DNA from: Psychrobacter sp. TAE2020
GTDB taxonomy: Bacteria; Pseudomonadota; Gammaproteobacteria; Pseudomonadales; Moraxellaceae
Length of the DNA: 64,000 bases
Direction: 5' to 3'
NCBI RefSeq assembly: GCF_018919485.1
Contig: NZ_JAHLMU010000001.1
Location: 3,142,208 to 3,206,207, forward strand
Part shown: in pieces, positions 27,999 to 38,115 of the stretch
Position numbering within the stretch: position 1 is the first letter of the stretch
Layout: each line of letters begins with the position of its first letter
The notes under the pieces: model-generated
What the model was told of the DNA's origin: nothing
Databases searched by the model: none
What the model saw: the letters and a program-made list of their open reading frames with translations, nothing else
Made by a program: the position numbers and the translations under genes

Positions 27999-29534
27999 AT
28001 GATATTGAAAACCCTAGGTACTATGATAACGGTTACCGGAAGCGCCATTATTAGCGCTCGATGGGTATTTACTTTGCCAAAGATGACCGAGCGCACTGAT
28101 AGCACAGTATTAGCAAAATCGATGTGTGGCCCATTAGCGGAGTCTCTAACTGAGCTTGAAGCTAAGCATGAGGGGCTTACGGGAATTGCCCCTTTGCGTA
28201 ACGGTGCTGATTCGTTTGCTGCTCGTATCCTGCTTGCCGATGCCGCTGTTACCAGTATCGATGCTCAATATTATATTTGGAACGCTGATCTAACTGGTAC
28301 ACTGCTGCTTGATGCTCTGATGCGAGCCGCTGATCGCGGTGTGCGAGTTCGTCTATTATTGGATGATAATGGCACGACGGGACTCGATGCTGAGATAGCC
28401 GCCTTAGTGACAAGGCCTAACGTTGAGGTGCGACTCTATAATCCCTTTAACCTTCGAACCTTTAAAATGTTCAGTTATGGCTTTGATTTTTTCCGTTTAA
28501 ACCGAAGAATGCACAACAAATCTTTTACGGTTGATGGCCGTGCCACTATAGTCGGCGGTCGCAATGTCGGCGATGAGTATTTTGGCACTGGTCCAACGGC
28601 ACTGTTCATGGATATGGATGTACTAGCAGTAGGTAAAATCGTGGCGCAAGTTGCCGCTGATTTTGATCGCTACTGGGCAGCACTATCAGTGCATCCAGCA
28701 GGCCCAATCGTCGGAAAACAGCAAGATAGTGACCCGATTGCTAGCCGCTTGGCCAGCCTTAGGGACGATGCGCAAATGCAGGAGTATCGGACGATTCTGG
28801 ATAACTCGACTATCGTGACCGCTCTTGCCGCAGGCGAGCTTGAACTAGAATGGACTACAGCGCTATTAGTGAGTGATGATCCAGTAAAGGGACAAGGAGC
28901 GGTAGCGCGTGAAGATCTATTAGCTTCTCGTCTAAAACAAGCGGTGGGCGATATTCACACTAAGCTCGATGGTATTTCCGCCTACTTTGTCCCTGGTGCT
29001 GCTGGCGTTGAAGCCTTTGCGGCATTAGAAGCACAAGGAGTCACAGTGCGAATGCTGACCAATTCGATGGAAGCGACGGACGTGCTGCCAGTCCATGCCG
29101 GTTACGCTAAGCGGCGCAAAGGTATGCTGGCAAGTGGCGTTGAGCTTTTTGAGCTACGTAACAAAGCGGCAGCTCATACACCGGCTAAGCACCTAGCGCC
29201 CTTTGGAGCATCGGGAGCCAGTCTGCACACTAAAACTTTTGCGGTAGATGGACAGCGAATTTTTGTAGGATCATTCAACTTCGACCCTCGATCTACTACC
29301 CTTAATACTGAAATGGGCTTATTAATCAATAGTGAGAAAATGGCGCAACAGCTGCATAAAGCATTCGATGAAGGGGTGGTCGGCCTCGCTTGGCGAGTGG
29401 AAAACCATGATGGAAAACTGGTTTGGATCGATACTACCGATGGAGCAATAACCCCTTCAGAACCTGGGACTAGTACCCTGCGTAGTATGGTGTTAATAGT
29501 AGTAGGGTGGTTGCCCGTTGAGTGGCTGCTGTAA
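27999..29534 (+). CDS. Phospholipase D family protein (cardiolipin synthase C-like)
   Basis: This is a 511-residue member of the PLD superfamily. Two HKD motifs are complete: HNKSFTVDG near residue 169 and HTKTFAVDG near residue 410, each followed by a G-G/S-N element (GGRNVGDEYF; GSFNFDPRS). An N-terminal hydrophobic stretch could anchor it to the membrane. Layout and length resemble ClsC/YmdC-type cardiolipin synthases, which transfer phosphatidyl groups between phospholipids. A phospholipase role is also possible. It stands alone on the plus strand. Confidence 0.85.
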   Translation: MILKTLGTMITVTGSAIISARWVFTLPKMTERTDSTVLAKSMCGPLAESLTELEAKHEGLTGIAPLRNGADSFAARILLADAAVTSIDAQYYIWNADLTGTLLLDALMRAADRGVRVRLLLDDNGTTGLDAEIAALVTRPNVEVRLYNPFNLRTFKMFSYGFDFFRLNRRMHNKSFTVDGRATIVGGRNVGDEYFGTGPTALFMDMDVLAVGKIVAQVAADFDRYWAALSVHPAGPIVGKQQDSDPIASRLASLRDDAQMQEYRTILDNSTIVTALAAGELELEWTTALLVSDDPVKGQGAVAREDLLASRLKQAVGDIHTKLDGISAYFVPGAAGVEAFAALEAQGVTVRMLTNSMEATDVLPVHAGYAKRRKGMLASGVELFELRNKAAAHTPAKHLAPFGASGASLHTKTFAVDGQRIFVGSFNFDPRSTTLNTEMGLLINSEKMAQQLHKAFDEGVVGLAWRVENHDGKLVWIDTTDGAITPSEPGTSTLRSMVLIVVGWLPVEWLL

Positions 29535-29745
29535 TGCTAAATCACTAGCCATTAGCCAATAATCAATATTATACAAAGTAGCGGTTATGCGCTTTAGTCA
29601 CTGTAAGCCTGATTGGTTTTATGCACGATATAGGTGTGTTGCGGTGCGTTTGTGGATGAATAGCTACCGAACGCTAAGCTTACTTCGCTTAATAATATCA
29701 GCATCGTGTATTTCAAAATTAGTTTATTAATAGTAGGAACCTGAC

Positions 29746-30675
29746 ATGATTGTCCGGCAAAAACCCAATGCCTTCAAAATACTTTTTACTCTGCGTGGCT
29801 CGGTAATCCCTCATATTTATCCTCAGGTGTTACTAATCACTTTGCTTAGCACCTTAATATCGGCTGTTCAGCATTTGATTCCCAGCTACTTTTCCTCTTA
29901 CAGTGTGGCCCCTTTTACCTTATTAGGTATCGCATTATCTTTGTTTTTGGGCTTTCGTAATAATGCCAGTTATCAGCGCTGGTGGGAGGCTCGGGGGATA
30001 TGGGGCCAGCTAGTCTATGAAGCACGTAGCCTGACTCGCCAAGTGTTGTCGTTTATAGATGAGGACACTGAAACGGGACGCCATACTCAGCGCCGTATGA
30101 TCAACCTGACTATTGCTTTTACTCATGCCTTACGTCATCGACTGCGTAATACTTCACCTTGGCAGGACGTTGATCGTTTTGTGGAACCAAAGTATCACGC
30201 CAGTATGCGCCAAGCTGGCAATCTACCTGAGTACCTACTGCGGCAGCTTGGTCGGCAGCTCGGTTATAGTCGACGTCAGCAACTAACTTCAGACCTTATG
30301 ATCCAAAATATGGACGAGCGTCTGACTTCTATGACTATTGTTCTGGCAGCTTGCGAGCGTATTCATAACACGCCATTACCCTTTGCTTATATTCTATTGG
30401 TACATCGCACTACTTATCTGTATTGTTTTATGTTGCCTTTTGGCTTAGCTGCTTCTTTGGGCTGGGCCACCCCATTAGTCTGTGGCGTCATTGCTTATAC
30501 CTTTTTTGGTCTCGATGCTCTTAGTGAAGAGATAACCGATCCTTTTGGCATAGCTGCTAATCATTTGCCATTGACAGCTATCTCACGCACTATAGAAATA
30601 AACTTGCTAGAAGCACTTGGAGAAAGCGATCTTCCCTCTGAGATAAGGGCTAAAGATGGCTACTTCTTACAGTAA
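29746..30675 (+). CDS. Bestrophin-like membrane protein
   Basis: This 309-residue membrane protein belongs to the bestrophin/UPF0187 family (YneE-like), pentameric ion channels of the inner membrane. Diagnostic segments are the N-terminal FTLRGSVIPHIYPQV, the very conserved GFRNNASYQRWWEAR, and near the C-terminus DALSEEITDPFG, which corresponds to the conserved acidic/Pro region. About four hydrophobic segments are visible. The ion carried is unknown; bacterial members have been reported to pass cations. It is convergent with the VIT-family gene. Confidence 0.85.
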   Translation: MIVRQKPNAFKILFTLRGSVIPHIYPQVLLITLLSTLISAVQHLIPSYFSSYSVAPFTLLGIALSLFLGFRNNASYQRWWEARGIWGQLVYEARSLTRQVLSFIDEDTETGRHTQRRMINLTIAFTHALRHRLRNTSPWQDVDRFVEPKYHASMRQAGNLPEYLLRQLGRQLGYSRRQQLTSDLMIQNMDERLTSMTIVLAACERIHNTPLPFAYILLVHRTTYLYCFMLPFGLAASLGWATPLVCGVIAYTFFGLDALSEEITDPFGIAANHLPLTAISRTIEINLLEALGESDLPSEIRAKDGYFLQ

Positions 30676-30876
30676 GCCGTTAAGCCAAGATTTTAACAAC
30701 GGCTCTACTGTTGTGGCTTCTAGCTTTTATATTTATTATCACTTCTTTAAAAACAAAGTTAATTAGCATTTCTTTAAAATAAAAACGGGTTAAGCGTGGC
30801 TACTAAGTCTTGATTATATGAGTGTTAATGGTTGCTAAGCGCTAGGATAGTCAAGCGCTTATAACCGTAACCACGC

Positions 30877-31575
30877 CTAAACAGCTATCCCAAATAACCG
30901 ACCGATCAACGACGTTGCTAGCATTGCTAATACGCCCCAAATCACCACCCGAGCAGTAGCAGGGATAATAGGTGCGCCGCCTAAGCGCGCCGAAATTATA
31001 CCTAGTAAAATTAAGCCTACTAAAGTTACAGAGGCTAATGACCAGACTAGAGATTGGGTAGGTAAAGTTAAAATACCGATAATAGGGAGTATGGCACCAG
31101 CAATGAATGCGAACCCCGAGGCGACTGAGGCGTGAATCGGCTTGGCTGTACTAAGATCAGTCAAGCCTATCTCATCACGAGCATGTGCTTCAAGGGCATC
31201 ATGTTCGGTCAAGGCTACTGCAACTTGATGCGCTAGAGTATGATCAAGTCCACGAGCTACATAAATTTTTGTCAGCTCAAACAGCTCACGTTCAGCATTA
31301 TGAGTCAGCTCATAGCGTTCCTGTTCTAAATCAGCTTTTTCAGTATCAGCTTGTGAGGATACTGAAATATACTCGCCAGCAGCCATCGATAAGGCGCCAG
31401 CTGTCAATGCGGCCAGTCCGGTTAATAGCAAAGTCTGGCTGCTAGGGTTTGCCGCTGCAACACCGACTAATAAACTGGCGGTTGAAATAAGTCCATCATT
31501 TGCACCCAACACTGCTGCTCGTAACCAATGATTACGATTGCTAAGATGTGCTTCTTCATGAATAGAGTGATGCAT
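30877..31575 (-). CDS. VIT/CCC1-family transporter
   Basis: This 232-residue protein of the VIT1/CCC1 family is probably an iron or manganese exporter. Landmarks are RAAVLGANDGLISTASLLVG, AGALSMAAGEYISVSSQAD and, after an acidic helical hairpin that binds metal in plant homologues (QERYELTHNAERELFEL, HDALEAHARDEIG), three C-terminal membrane helices. I chose ATG 31575 because AAGGA stands six bases upstream; a TTG seven codons earlier is unsupported. Confidence 0.88.
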   Translation of the reverse strand: MHHSIHEEAHLSNRNHWLRAAVLGANDGLISTASLLVGVAAANPSSQTLLLTGLAALTAGALSMAAGEYISVSSQADTEKADLEQERYELTHNAERELFELTKIYVARGLDHTLAHQVAVALTEHDALEAHARDEIGLTDLSTAKPIHASVASGFAFIAGAILPIIGILTLPTQSLVWSLASVTLVGLILLGIISARLGGAPIIPATARVVIWGVLAMLATSLIGRLFGIAV

Positions 31576-31895
31576 AGATATCCTTAGACACTGCAAAGCT
31601 GAATTTAACTAGGGCAGTGTAATCCATAATGTCATTTCTAGCTATTTCGCTGATCTTAGCCTCCCTAGCCAACAGCTCCTTAGTACGGACAACTGTCTGA
31701 CTAATAGGCTGAACTAACAGGGGTTATATAAAGCACTAATCATCAATTTGGTACAGCAGCCAATAAGTAGCTTGTAAGTTTTACTCTTAATAGCTATCAG
31801 CAGTGCCTTATTCTGAAGGTTCAACGCGCTGTAAAATTAAACTAAAAACCCTCCTTTGCAAAGAACAAAAGGAGGGTTTTAAATAGCTCTATTAA
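31576..31895. other. Intergenic region upstream of the VIT gene
   Basis: This stretch holds the start side of the VIT-family gene and the terminator hairpin of the small membrane-protein gene at 31845. No further gene is seen. Confidence 0.4.
31845..31880 (-). terminator. Terminator of the 49-residue membrane protein gene
   Basis: AAAACCCTCCTTT and AAAGGAGGGTTTT form a perfect 13-bp stem with a 10-nt loop; T tracts occur on either strand, so it can act in both directions. Confidence 0.85.
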
Positions 31896-32045
31896 TCAAT
31901 CGATAGGTTTGTTACGTTTGGCTTTGCGGTGCTCTCTTTTGGATGGGCTAACCTGATAGGTAAGGTACGCACCAATAATCATAACCACAATAAAAGCTAC
32001 AATGTAGAAAAATATTGTCGCACCGATAGCAGGAGAGGCGTCCAT
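31896..32045 (-). CDS. Small single-pass membrane protein, 49 residues
   Basis: A 49-codon gene starts at ATG 32045, with AAGGA nine bases upstream, and ends at TGA 31896, followed by a perfect terminator hairpin. The product begins MDASPAIGATIFFYIVAFIV, spans one membrane helix of about 25 residues (AIGATIFF to GAYLTYQV), and ends in a strongly basic tail (SKREHRKAKRNKP). Start site, terminator and membrane-protein composition make it a real gene. The role is unknown; such proteins often attach to larger membrane complexes. Confidence 0.75.
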   Translation of the reverse strand: MDASPAIGATIFFYIVAFIVVMIIGAYLTYQVSPSKREHRKAKRNKPID

Positions 32046-32281
32046 AATAAATATCCTTTTATGGCTGATTGTTTATTATGTGATTATCCTAATTGATTGT
32101 AAAGTAAACAAATTTATCTAGTGTGTAAGTACTGATACAAGTAAGCCTCTTACAGAGCTATAAAAGTTGAAAATTATAATTAGCCCCTTACCTTTTAGTT
32201 GCGCTAAATGATAATAAGCTCTAGCAACAGCATCCATAATCTTTAACTTTTAGCATTTTATTAAATCGAGAAATGGTAGAA

Positions 32282-32911
32282 TCAGGAAGTAGTCTTATTA
32301 ACTTGCTTAAACAGCCGGCGTTTAATAAACCAGCCAACAATAATAGCAACAGCCGCTATTAAAAATATTTTGGAGTAAGGGGCAAGTAAGGTCTCGATAA
32401 CGGTATAGTTTCTACCAAAATGATAGCCGGCAAGGGTTAAGAGGGTAGTCCAAATACTGGAACCTAATGCAGTCAATAGTAAAAAGGAGACCATCGGCAT
32501 TTTGTTGATACCAGCAGGAATAGATATTAGTGAGCGGATACCGGGTACCATACGTCCAAAAAATACCGCTTTTTTACCATGCTTATTAAACCAAGCACTT
32601 GATGACAATATATCATCAGGCTTAACAAACACATATTTACCATACTTTTTAGTAAAAGCCATTAAACGCTCTTCGCTGAATAATTTGCCTAAATAATACA
32701 AAGGTAACGATCCAAGGACACTGCCTAAGGTGCCAGCTAGGATAACTAGCAGCAGATTTAAATCGCCTTTAGCTACTGCAAAACCTGCGGCTGGCATGAT
32801 CACTTCAGAAGGTATAGGTGGAAAAACGTTTTCGGCAAACATGGCAAAGATAATGCCTAAGTAGCCAAATTTTGCCATGATAGTCAGCACCCAAGTGCTT
32901 ATTTGGTCCAT
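32282..32911 (-). CDS. DedA-family membrane protein
   Basis: This 209-residue inner-membrane protein of the DedA/SNARE-associated family includes members that flip undecaprenyl phosphate or other lipids. Visible landmarks are MFAENVFPPIPSEVIMPAAG, a re-entrant-helix segment with the conserved Glu and Pro, and FFGRMVPGIRSLISIPAG, the second conserved arginine-rich region. The length is normal. The exact lipid substrate is not deducible. It is a single gene. Confidence 0.9.
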   Translation of the reverse strand: MDQISTWVLTIMAKFGYLGIIFAMFAENVFPPIPSEVIMPAAGFAVAKGDLNLLLVILAGTLGSVLGSLPLYYLGKLFSEERLMAFTKKYGKYVFVKPDDILSSSAWFNKHGKKAVFFGRMVPGIRSLISIPAGINKMPMVSFLLLTALGSSIWTTLLTLAGYHFGRNYTVIETLLAPYSKIFLIAAVAIIVGWFIKRRLFKQVNKTTS

Positions 32912-33054
32912 TGTATGAGCTCGTTAAATGACTGCTTGGAGGATAATACCTTAGCAGTGCGGGTGTTAAGAAAAGGTTAAAACGAGCGCTATGATAAATT
33001 TAATTTAGGCTATGGCCCTATGTTCAACATGGTTTAGGCTTATACTAAATAAAA

Positions 33055-34311
33055 TTAAAGGCTAGAGTTGTTAAGAGATATTAATCGGTCACGCTGCTCG
33101 CAGCCCTTATATGAACCGCTGTTACAGGCTAGACTATACCATTTAATCGCTGCCGCATTCTCTTGCGCAACCCCTTGGCCTTTTTCGTATAACCAGCCAA
33201 GATTGAACTGAGCGTGAACATTATTTTGGTTGGCAGATTTTTGTAGCCATTTAGCAGCTTGGACATAGTCTTGGCTGACCCCTTCGCCTTTCATGTATAG
33301 AATACCAAGGTTGTACTGAGCATGATTGTTATTTTGTTCAGCTGCCTTCTGGAACCATTCAGCAGCTTTGGCATCATCCTCAAGTACTCCTTCGCCTTTC
33401 TCATATAGAGCACCAAGATTAAATTGAGCGTGGCTATTATTTTGAGAAGCAGATTTTTGCAGCCATTCAATAGCTTTGACATAATCTTGCTCAACCCCTT
33501 CACCTTTTTTGTACATGATGCCTAGATTGTATTGGGCATGGCTGTTGTTTTGCTCAGCGGACTTTTGCAACCATTTAGCCGCCTCAAAGTTATCTTGTAA
33601 TACCCCTCTACCTTTTTTATACAGCACACTAAGATTGAATTGAGCAACGGCATCGCCTTGATTGGCGGCTTCTCGATAGCGCTGTGCCGCTTCGGCATTA
33701 TTCATCGAAACGCCATCATGGCTCAATACTTCAAGGTAATACTGAGCAATAGTATGAGCTCTATGATTAGCATCGTTTTGGTTCCACTGAATATCTTTAG
33801 TAGCGTTATCAGGAACATCATTTTCATCAATTAGCTTAACGATGTACTGAGCAACGGGATGGCCTTGAGCGGCGGCTTTTTGATAGCAGGCAAAAGCTTT
33901 GGCTTCATTTTGAGCGCCTCCTCTTTCACTACCATAGATGACTGCAAGCTCAAATTGAGCTTCGCTATACCCTTGATCAGCAGCTTTTTGATACCATTCG
34001 ATGGCTTTATCATCATCTTGCAGCACACCTATACCCTTATCGTACTTTTGCGCCAGATAAAACTGAGCAATAGCATGACCTTTACTAGCGGCTTTTTGCA
34101 ACCATTCAACAGCGATATTATCATCCTCAATGACCCCACTGCCGTTACTGTACATCATGCCAAGATTGAACTGAGCGTCAGCATTATCTTTAGCGGCCAA
34201 CAGCTTATTATAAGCACTGTCTATGGCTTTGTCCGATACAGGCAGCTTGAGTGACTTTGCTAAAGCTAAAGTTTTATAAATGATAGTCTGTTTGGGTATT
34301 TGCCATTTCAT
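33055..34311 (-). CDS. Sel1-like repeat protein
   Basis: This 418-residue protein is made almost entirely of about ten 36-residue Sel1/TPR-like helical repeats of the form AQ-NLG-Y-KG-GV-D-KA--W-QKA. Repeats 1-2 and 6-10 are close to consensus; repeats 3-5 are degenerate, including one at about residue 160-190. There is no signal peptide, so it is probably cytoplasmic unless exported otherwise. AAGGA precedes the ATG. Such solenoids mediate protein contacts; no specific partner is suggested by neighbours. Confidence 0.88.
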   Translation of the reverse strand: MKWQIPKQTIIYKTLALAKSLKLPVSDKAIDSAYNKLLAAKDNADAQFNLGMMYSNGSGVIEDDNIAVEWLQKAASKGHAIAQFYLAQKYDKGIGVLQDDDKAIEWYQKAADQGYSEAQFELAVIYGSERGGAQNEAKAFACYQKAAAQGHPVAQYIVKLIDENDVPDNATKDIQWNQNDANHRAHTIAQYYLEVLSHDGVSMNNAEAAQRYREAANQGDAVAQFNLSVLYKKGRGVLQDNFEAAKWLQKSAEQNNSHAQYNLGIMYKKGEGVEQDYVKAIEWLQKSASQNNSHAQFNLGALYEKGEGVLEDDAKAAEWFQKAAEQNNNHAQYNLGILYMKGEGVSQDYVQAAKWLQKSANQNNVHAQFNLGWLYEKGQGVAQENAAAIKWYSLACNSGSYKGCEQRDRLISLNNSSL

Positions 34312-34391
34312 TATTATTCCTTTGAGTAAATAGGTAATACTCTTAGTCTACTAATCAGTATCTAATAATATTACCCGGTAAAAATTAAACA

Positions 34392-35078
34392 TCAGCTTTT
34401 AGGAATGTGTAGCTTATAGCCGACACCGATTTCAGTTAACAAGTAATTGGGCCGAGAAGGATTGTCTTCTAATTTTTGTCGTAAATTTGACATAAAGATG
34501 CGCACATAATGCTCTTGATGGGCATGACCCTTGCCCCAGACTTCATTAAGTAACTGCTGGTGAGTGAGTACTTTTTCTGCATGGCGAATGAGCACCGTGA
34601 GTAGCCGATACTCAATAGGAGTCAAGTGCACATCTTCTCCATTTTTCCTCACTTGCCGTTGCACAAGATCGATACTGACATTGCCAAGCTGTAGCTGGAT
34701 AGGCGCTTCACAACCTACTTGCCAGCGCCGCATATGAGCGTTAACGCGAGCCACTAATTCACCCATACTAAAAGGTTTTACTAAGTAATCATCAGCCCCT
34801 AAATTTAGCGCTTTTATTTTATCCTGCTCATCACTGCGAGCGGACAATACTAAAATAGGCAACGATGACCAAGATCTAATATCAGTAATGACGTCACAGC
34901 CATCACCATCAGGTAACCCTAAGTCTAATACCAGCAGATCAGGACGGCGAGAGGCAGCTTCTATTAAACCTCTATGCGAGCTATCGGCAGTAAAAACTTG
35001 ATAGCCTTCTTGCTCCATAGCGGTCTTAATAAACCGAGCAATGTGGCTTTCATCTTCAATGATTAGTATGGTCTTCAT
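34392..35078 (-). CDS. kdpE: Response regulator KdpE
   Basis: This 228-residue OmpR-family regulator activates kdpFABC when potassium is low. It has a receiver domain (acidic EDE, phospho-Asp in LVLDLGLPDGDG, Lys in VKPF) and a DNA-binding winged helix ending in LLTEIGVGYKL. I start at MKTILIIEDE (35078), the natural receiver start; the frame stays open 28 codons upstream without homology or ribosome site. It follows kdpD with a 109-bp gap rather than the overlap seen in E. coli. Confidence 0.93.
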   Translation of the reverse strand: MKTILIIEDESHIARFIKTAMEQEGYQVFTADSSHRGLIEAASRRPDLLVLDLGLPDGDGCDVITDIRSWSSLPILVLSARSDEQDKIKALNLGADDYLVKPFSMGELVARVNAHMRRWQVGCEAPIQLQLGNVSIDLVQRQVRKNGEDVHLTPIEYRLLTVLIRHAEKVLTHQQLLNEVWGKGHAHQEHYVRIFMSNLRQKLEDNPSRPNYLLTEIGVGYKLHIPKS

Positions 35079-35187
35079 GGATATATCGTTCGCTAATGGT
35101 ATTGAGCCCCTAACATAACAGTTATGGTGCCAAGTTTGCTGAATGTATTTGCCCAACCCCAATTAAAGAGTCAGCAGTGTTAACAAG

Positions 35188-37899
35188 TCAGCGGCTAGGT
35201 ATTAAGTTATTGCTTAATAGATGCTGGTCAGGCAGTGACTGCCAAGGTAGTACGATGACAAATTGAGCGCCATGAGGCTGTACATTATTAGCGAGTAGGG
35301 TACCTCCTAAGTGCTCAACTAAATCTCTACTCAATGCTAATCCCAGCCCCAAACCCGTTGTAGTACTTTCAGAGCTGCCACGGGTAAAACGCTCAAATAT
35401 TTGTTCTTCCATGCCCTCAGGCAAACCTTCTCCGGTGTCTGTGATGGTTATTTGATACTGTTGCTGCGGGTTAAGTGTTGCTTTAATGGCAATACTGCAG
35501 TCATCGGCGGTGTAATTGATGGCATTGGTGAGCAAGTTATTTAAAATACGCGATAGAATCAATTCATCAGTATAAATAAACTCAATATCATAAGGGATGT
35601 CTATCTGCACTTGCCGAGTTTTTAGATAATGCTCAAGATGGCGAAGATTACCGCCAACGATCTCCTCTAAGCTCACCCATTGCTTGTTGAGCTTCATACC
35701 GCCAGATTGTAATGAGACATAATCTAAAATGTTAATAACCAAGCGCTGAATCACATTTGCTTGCTGTTCGATATCGATGGCCAATTGCTGTTGCTCATCA
35801 ATGGTCAAAGTTTGACTAATGAGCGAGGCGGCTAATCCGGATAGGACGGTAATAGGCGTTCGGATATCATGAGACAATGCTGATAACAAAGTACCACGTA
35901 GCCGTTCTGACTCAGCTTTTATAAGGGCGGTTTGCGCCACTTTTGCATAATATACGCGCTCTAATGCTAAGGTGATCTGAGCAACGGCGATATCGAGCGC
36001 TCGTTGTTGTTCGGGCTGATTAAAGGTGTTGACCTCGTCTGGCATCAGTGCCAGCACACCAAGTACTTGGTTGGAGGTAGAAAGCGCGCGGTAGTGCATA
36101 GGGTTAGCGGTCAGCGTATTAGTGGCTAGACCGGCGCTCTCATTATGGTCAAATACCCATCGGGTGACATTCCAGTTGAATTCTGCTGGGACCGTAGACT
36201 CTGATACGATAGTTAGCTTACTTTCAGCATTAGGCATCACCACGATAGCTTGGCTTGCAATATGCTTAATAAGCCAAACGGTAGCTTGGTTGATGATCTC
36301 ATCATTTTTACGTGCTGCGCTTAGACTTTGGGCCAAATAACTCATAGAGATCGCTTGCTGCTCGCGCTGGCGTGCGGTTTGTGCCTGAAATCGTAGGCCA
36401 ACTGCTAAGTTATTAATGATTAAAGATACCAACAGCATAACCGCAAAAGTCACTAAGTATTGGACGTCGCTGACATTAAAGGACAGCTTAGGCTCAACAA
36501 AGAATAAGTCAAAGCTTAGTACGCTCAAAAAGGAGGCTAGTATGCCAGGGGCACGACCAAAGCGTGCTGATATAAAAACAATCACTAATAAATACAGCAT
36601 AACGACGTTGGCTAAGTCAAACCAGCGTGTCAGCGCTACGAGGCTAACCGTTACTAGACCGCACCCTAAAGCCGCCATTAGATAACCGTTACGATTGTCT
36701 ATAGAAGATAAAGTAGCAAGATCCCATGAAGGCAGGCGATGTTCACCGGGTCGCTTGCTGGTCTTTTTGCTTTGATTGACTAAGATTAAATCTAAGTTCA
36801 CGTCCTGCTGCGAGATGAGCTTTACAAGCGATCTGCCACAGTGATAAGTTTTAGTCTGGTTTTGACCAATAATAATACGGCCAATATTGAACTGATGGGC
36901 ATAGCTGGCCAAACCTTCGGCAACCGTAATAGCACTAATAGTTGCCGTTTTTGCTCCCAGCTCGTCAGCCAAGCGCAGTGCTTGTAATACTTGCTGCTTA
37001 CTATGCGCCAATTTATGAATACTGCGAGGGGTCTCGACATGCACCACATACCACTGCGAATGTAAGCTGCTGGCGAGTCTGGCGGCATGACGAATAAGAC
37101 GCTCACTGTGATCTCTAGTGCTAATGCCAACCAATAACTGATCGGCTGTATTCCAGATCGGTGCGATGCGGGACTGATTGCGATAATCTTGCATGTCAGC
37201 GTCGACTAAGTCTGCGGTTCTACGCAATGCCAGCTCACGCAGGGCCATCAGATTGCCCTTACGAAAGAAGTTTTTGATCGCATGTTTAGCTTGGCTTGGG
37301 ATATATACTTTGCCTTCGTGAAGCCGAGCTAATAACTCCTCTGCTGGCAAGTCAACTAACACCACCTCGTTGGCCTGATCAAAGAACCAATCGGGTAAGG
37401 TTTCTTGAACCACTACGCCAGTAATTTGGTTAACCACATCGTTTAAGCTTTCTAGGTGCTGAACATTCAAAGTGGTATAGACCGTAATACCCGCTTTTAG
37501 CAGCTCTTCCACATCGTGCCAGCGCTTGGGATGGCGAGACCCTGAGACGTTACTATGCGCTAACTCGTCAACTAGTAAAATGTCCGGATGGATAGCCAAC
37601 GCCGCATCGATATCGAACTCTTTTAAGGTCTTGCCTCTATACTCAATCTCCCGCAACGGCAGTGAGGTAAGCCCTTCTAGTAGCGCTGCTGTTTCGCTAC
37701 GGCCATGAGTTTCTACAATCCCTACCAATACGTTGAGTCCATGAGCCTGCGCTTGATGCGCGGAGGACAACATGTCATAAGTCTTACCTACGCCAGCAGA
37801 TGATCCAAAAAATATTTTTAATTTGCCTCTACTAAGAGCATTTTCTTGCTGCTTTATTTGCTGCAATAACTGTTCTGGAGTAGGCCGAATATCATGCAT
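35188..37899 (-). CDS. kdpD: Sensor histidine kinase KdpD
   Basis: This 903-residue sensor of potassium limitation and turgor has an N-terminal KdpD domain with Walker A GSSAGVGKT, a USP-like domain (around 250-370), four closely spaced membrane helices (about 400-500), a GAF-like region, then HisKA with ALSHDIRTPITVL and HATPase with N-box NNLLTNAINYT, DTGEGLPEGM and GLGLGLALSRDLVEHLGG. The chosen ATG has GAGGG five bases upstream; TTG/ATG codons 12-15 bases earlier are less suitable. It is separated from kdpC by 216 bp, so kdpDE may have its own promoter. Confidence 0.95.
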   Translation of the reverse strand: MHDIRPTPEQLLQQIKQQENALSRGKLKIFFGSSAGVGKTYDMLSSAHQAQAHGLNVLVGIVETHGRSETAALLEGLTSLPLREIEYRGKTLKEFDIDAALAIHPDILLVDELAHSNVSGSRHPKRWHDVEELLKAGITVYTTLNVQHLESLNDVVNQITGVVVQETLPDWFFDQANEVVLVDLPAEELLARLHEGKVYIPSQAKHAIKNFFRKGNLMALRELALRRTADLVDADMQDYRNQSRIAPIWNTADQLLVGISTRDHSERLIRHAARLASSLHSQWYVVHVETPRSIHKLAHSKQQVLQALRLADELGAKTATISAITVAEGLASYAHQFNIGRIIIGQNQTKTYHCGRSLVKLISQQDVNLDLILVNQSKKTSKRPGEHRLPSWDLATLSSIDNRNGYLMAALGCGLVTVSLVALTRWFDLANVVMLYLLVIVFISARFGRAPGILASFLSVLSFDLFFVEPKLSFNVSDVQYLVTFAVMLLVSLIINNLAVGLRFQAQTARQREQQAISMSYLAQSLSAARKNDEIINQATVWLIKHIASQAIVVMPNAESKLTIVSESTVPAEFNWNVTRWVFDHNESAGLATNTLTANPMHYRALSTSNQVLGVLALMPDEVNTFNQPEQQRALDIAVAQITLALERVYYAKVAQTALIKAESERLRGTLLSALSHDIRTPITVLSGLAASLISQTLTIDEQQQLAIDIEQQANVIQRLVINILDYVSLQSGGMKLNKQWVSLEEIVGGNLRHLEHYLKTRQVQIDIPYDIEFIYTDELILSRILNNLLTNAINYTADDCSIAIKATLNPQQQYQITITDTGEGLPEGMEEQIFERFTRGSSESTTTGLGLGLALSRDLVEHLGGTLLANNVQPHGAQFVIVLPWQSLPDQHLLSNNLIPSR

Positions 37900-38115
37900 A
37901 GCAACCCTCATCAATGACGGATTTAAAACGTCAATTTCTAATTAGTAATGCGCTATAGTCATCTCATTGCAAAAACTATACAGCGAGATTAAGATCCATT
38001 TTTTGTAGCCTCTGTCGGCATCGGCACAGCAAGCCAGAAAGATTTAACCCAGTCTCGCATTATAAAGTGATTTATCTATTTTACTTAGTGTCAACTTTAC
38101 TTAGCGTCGATCTTG

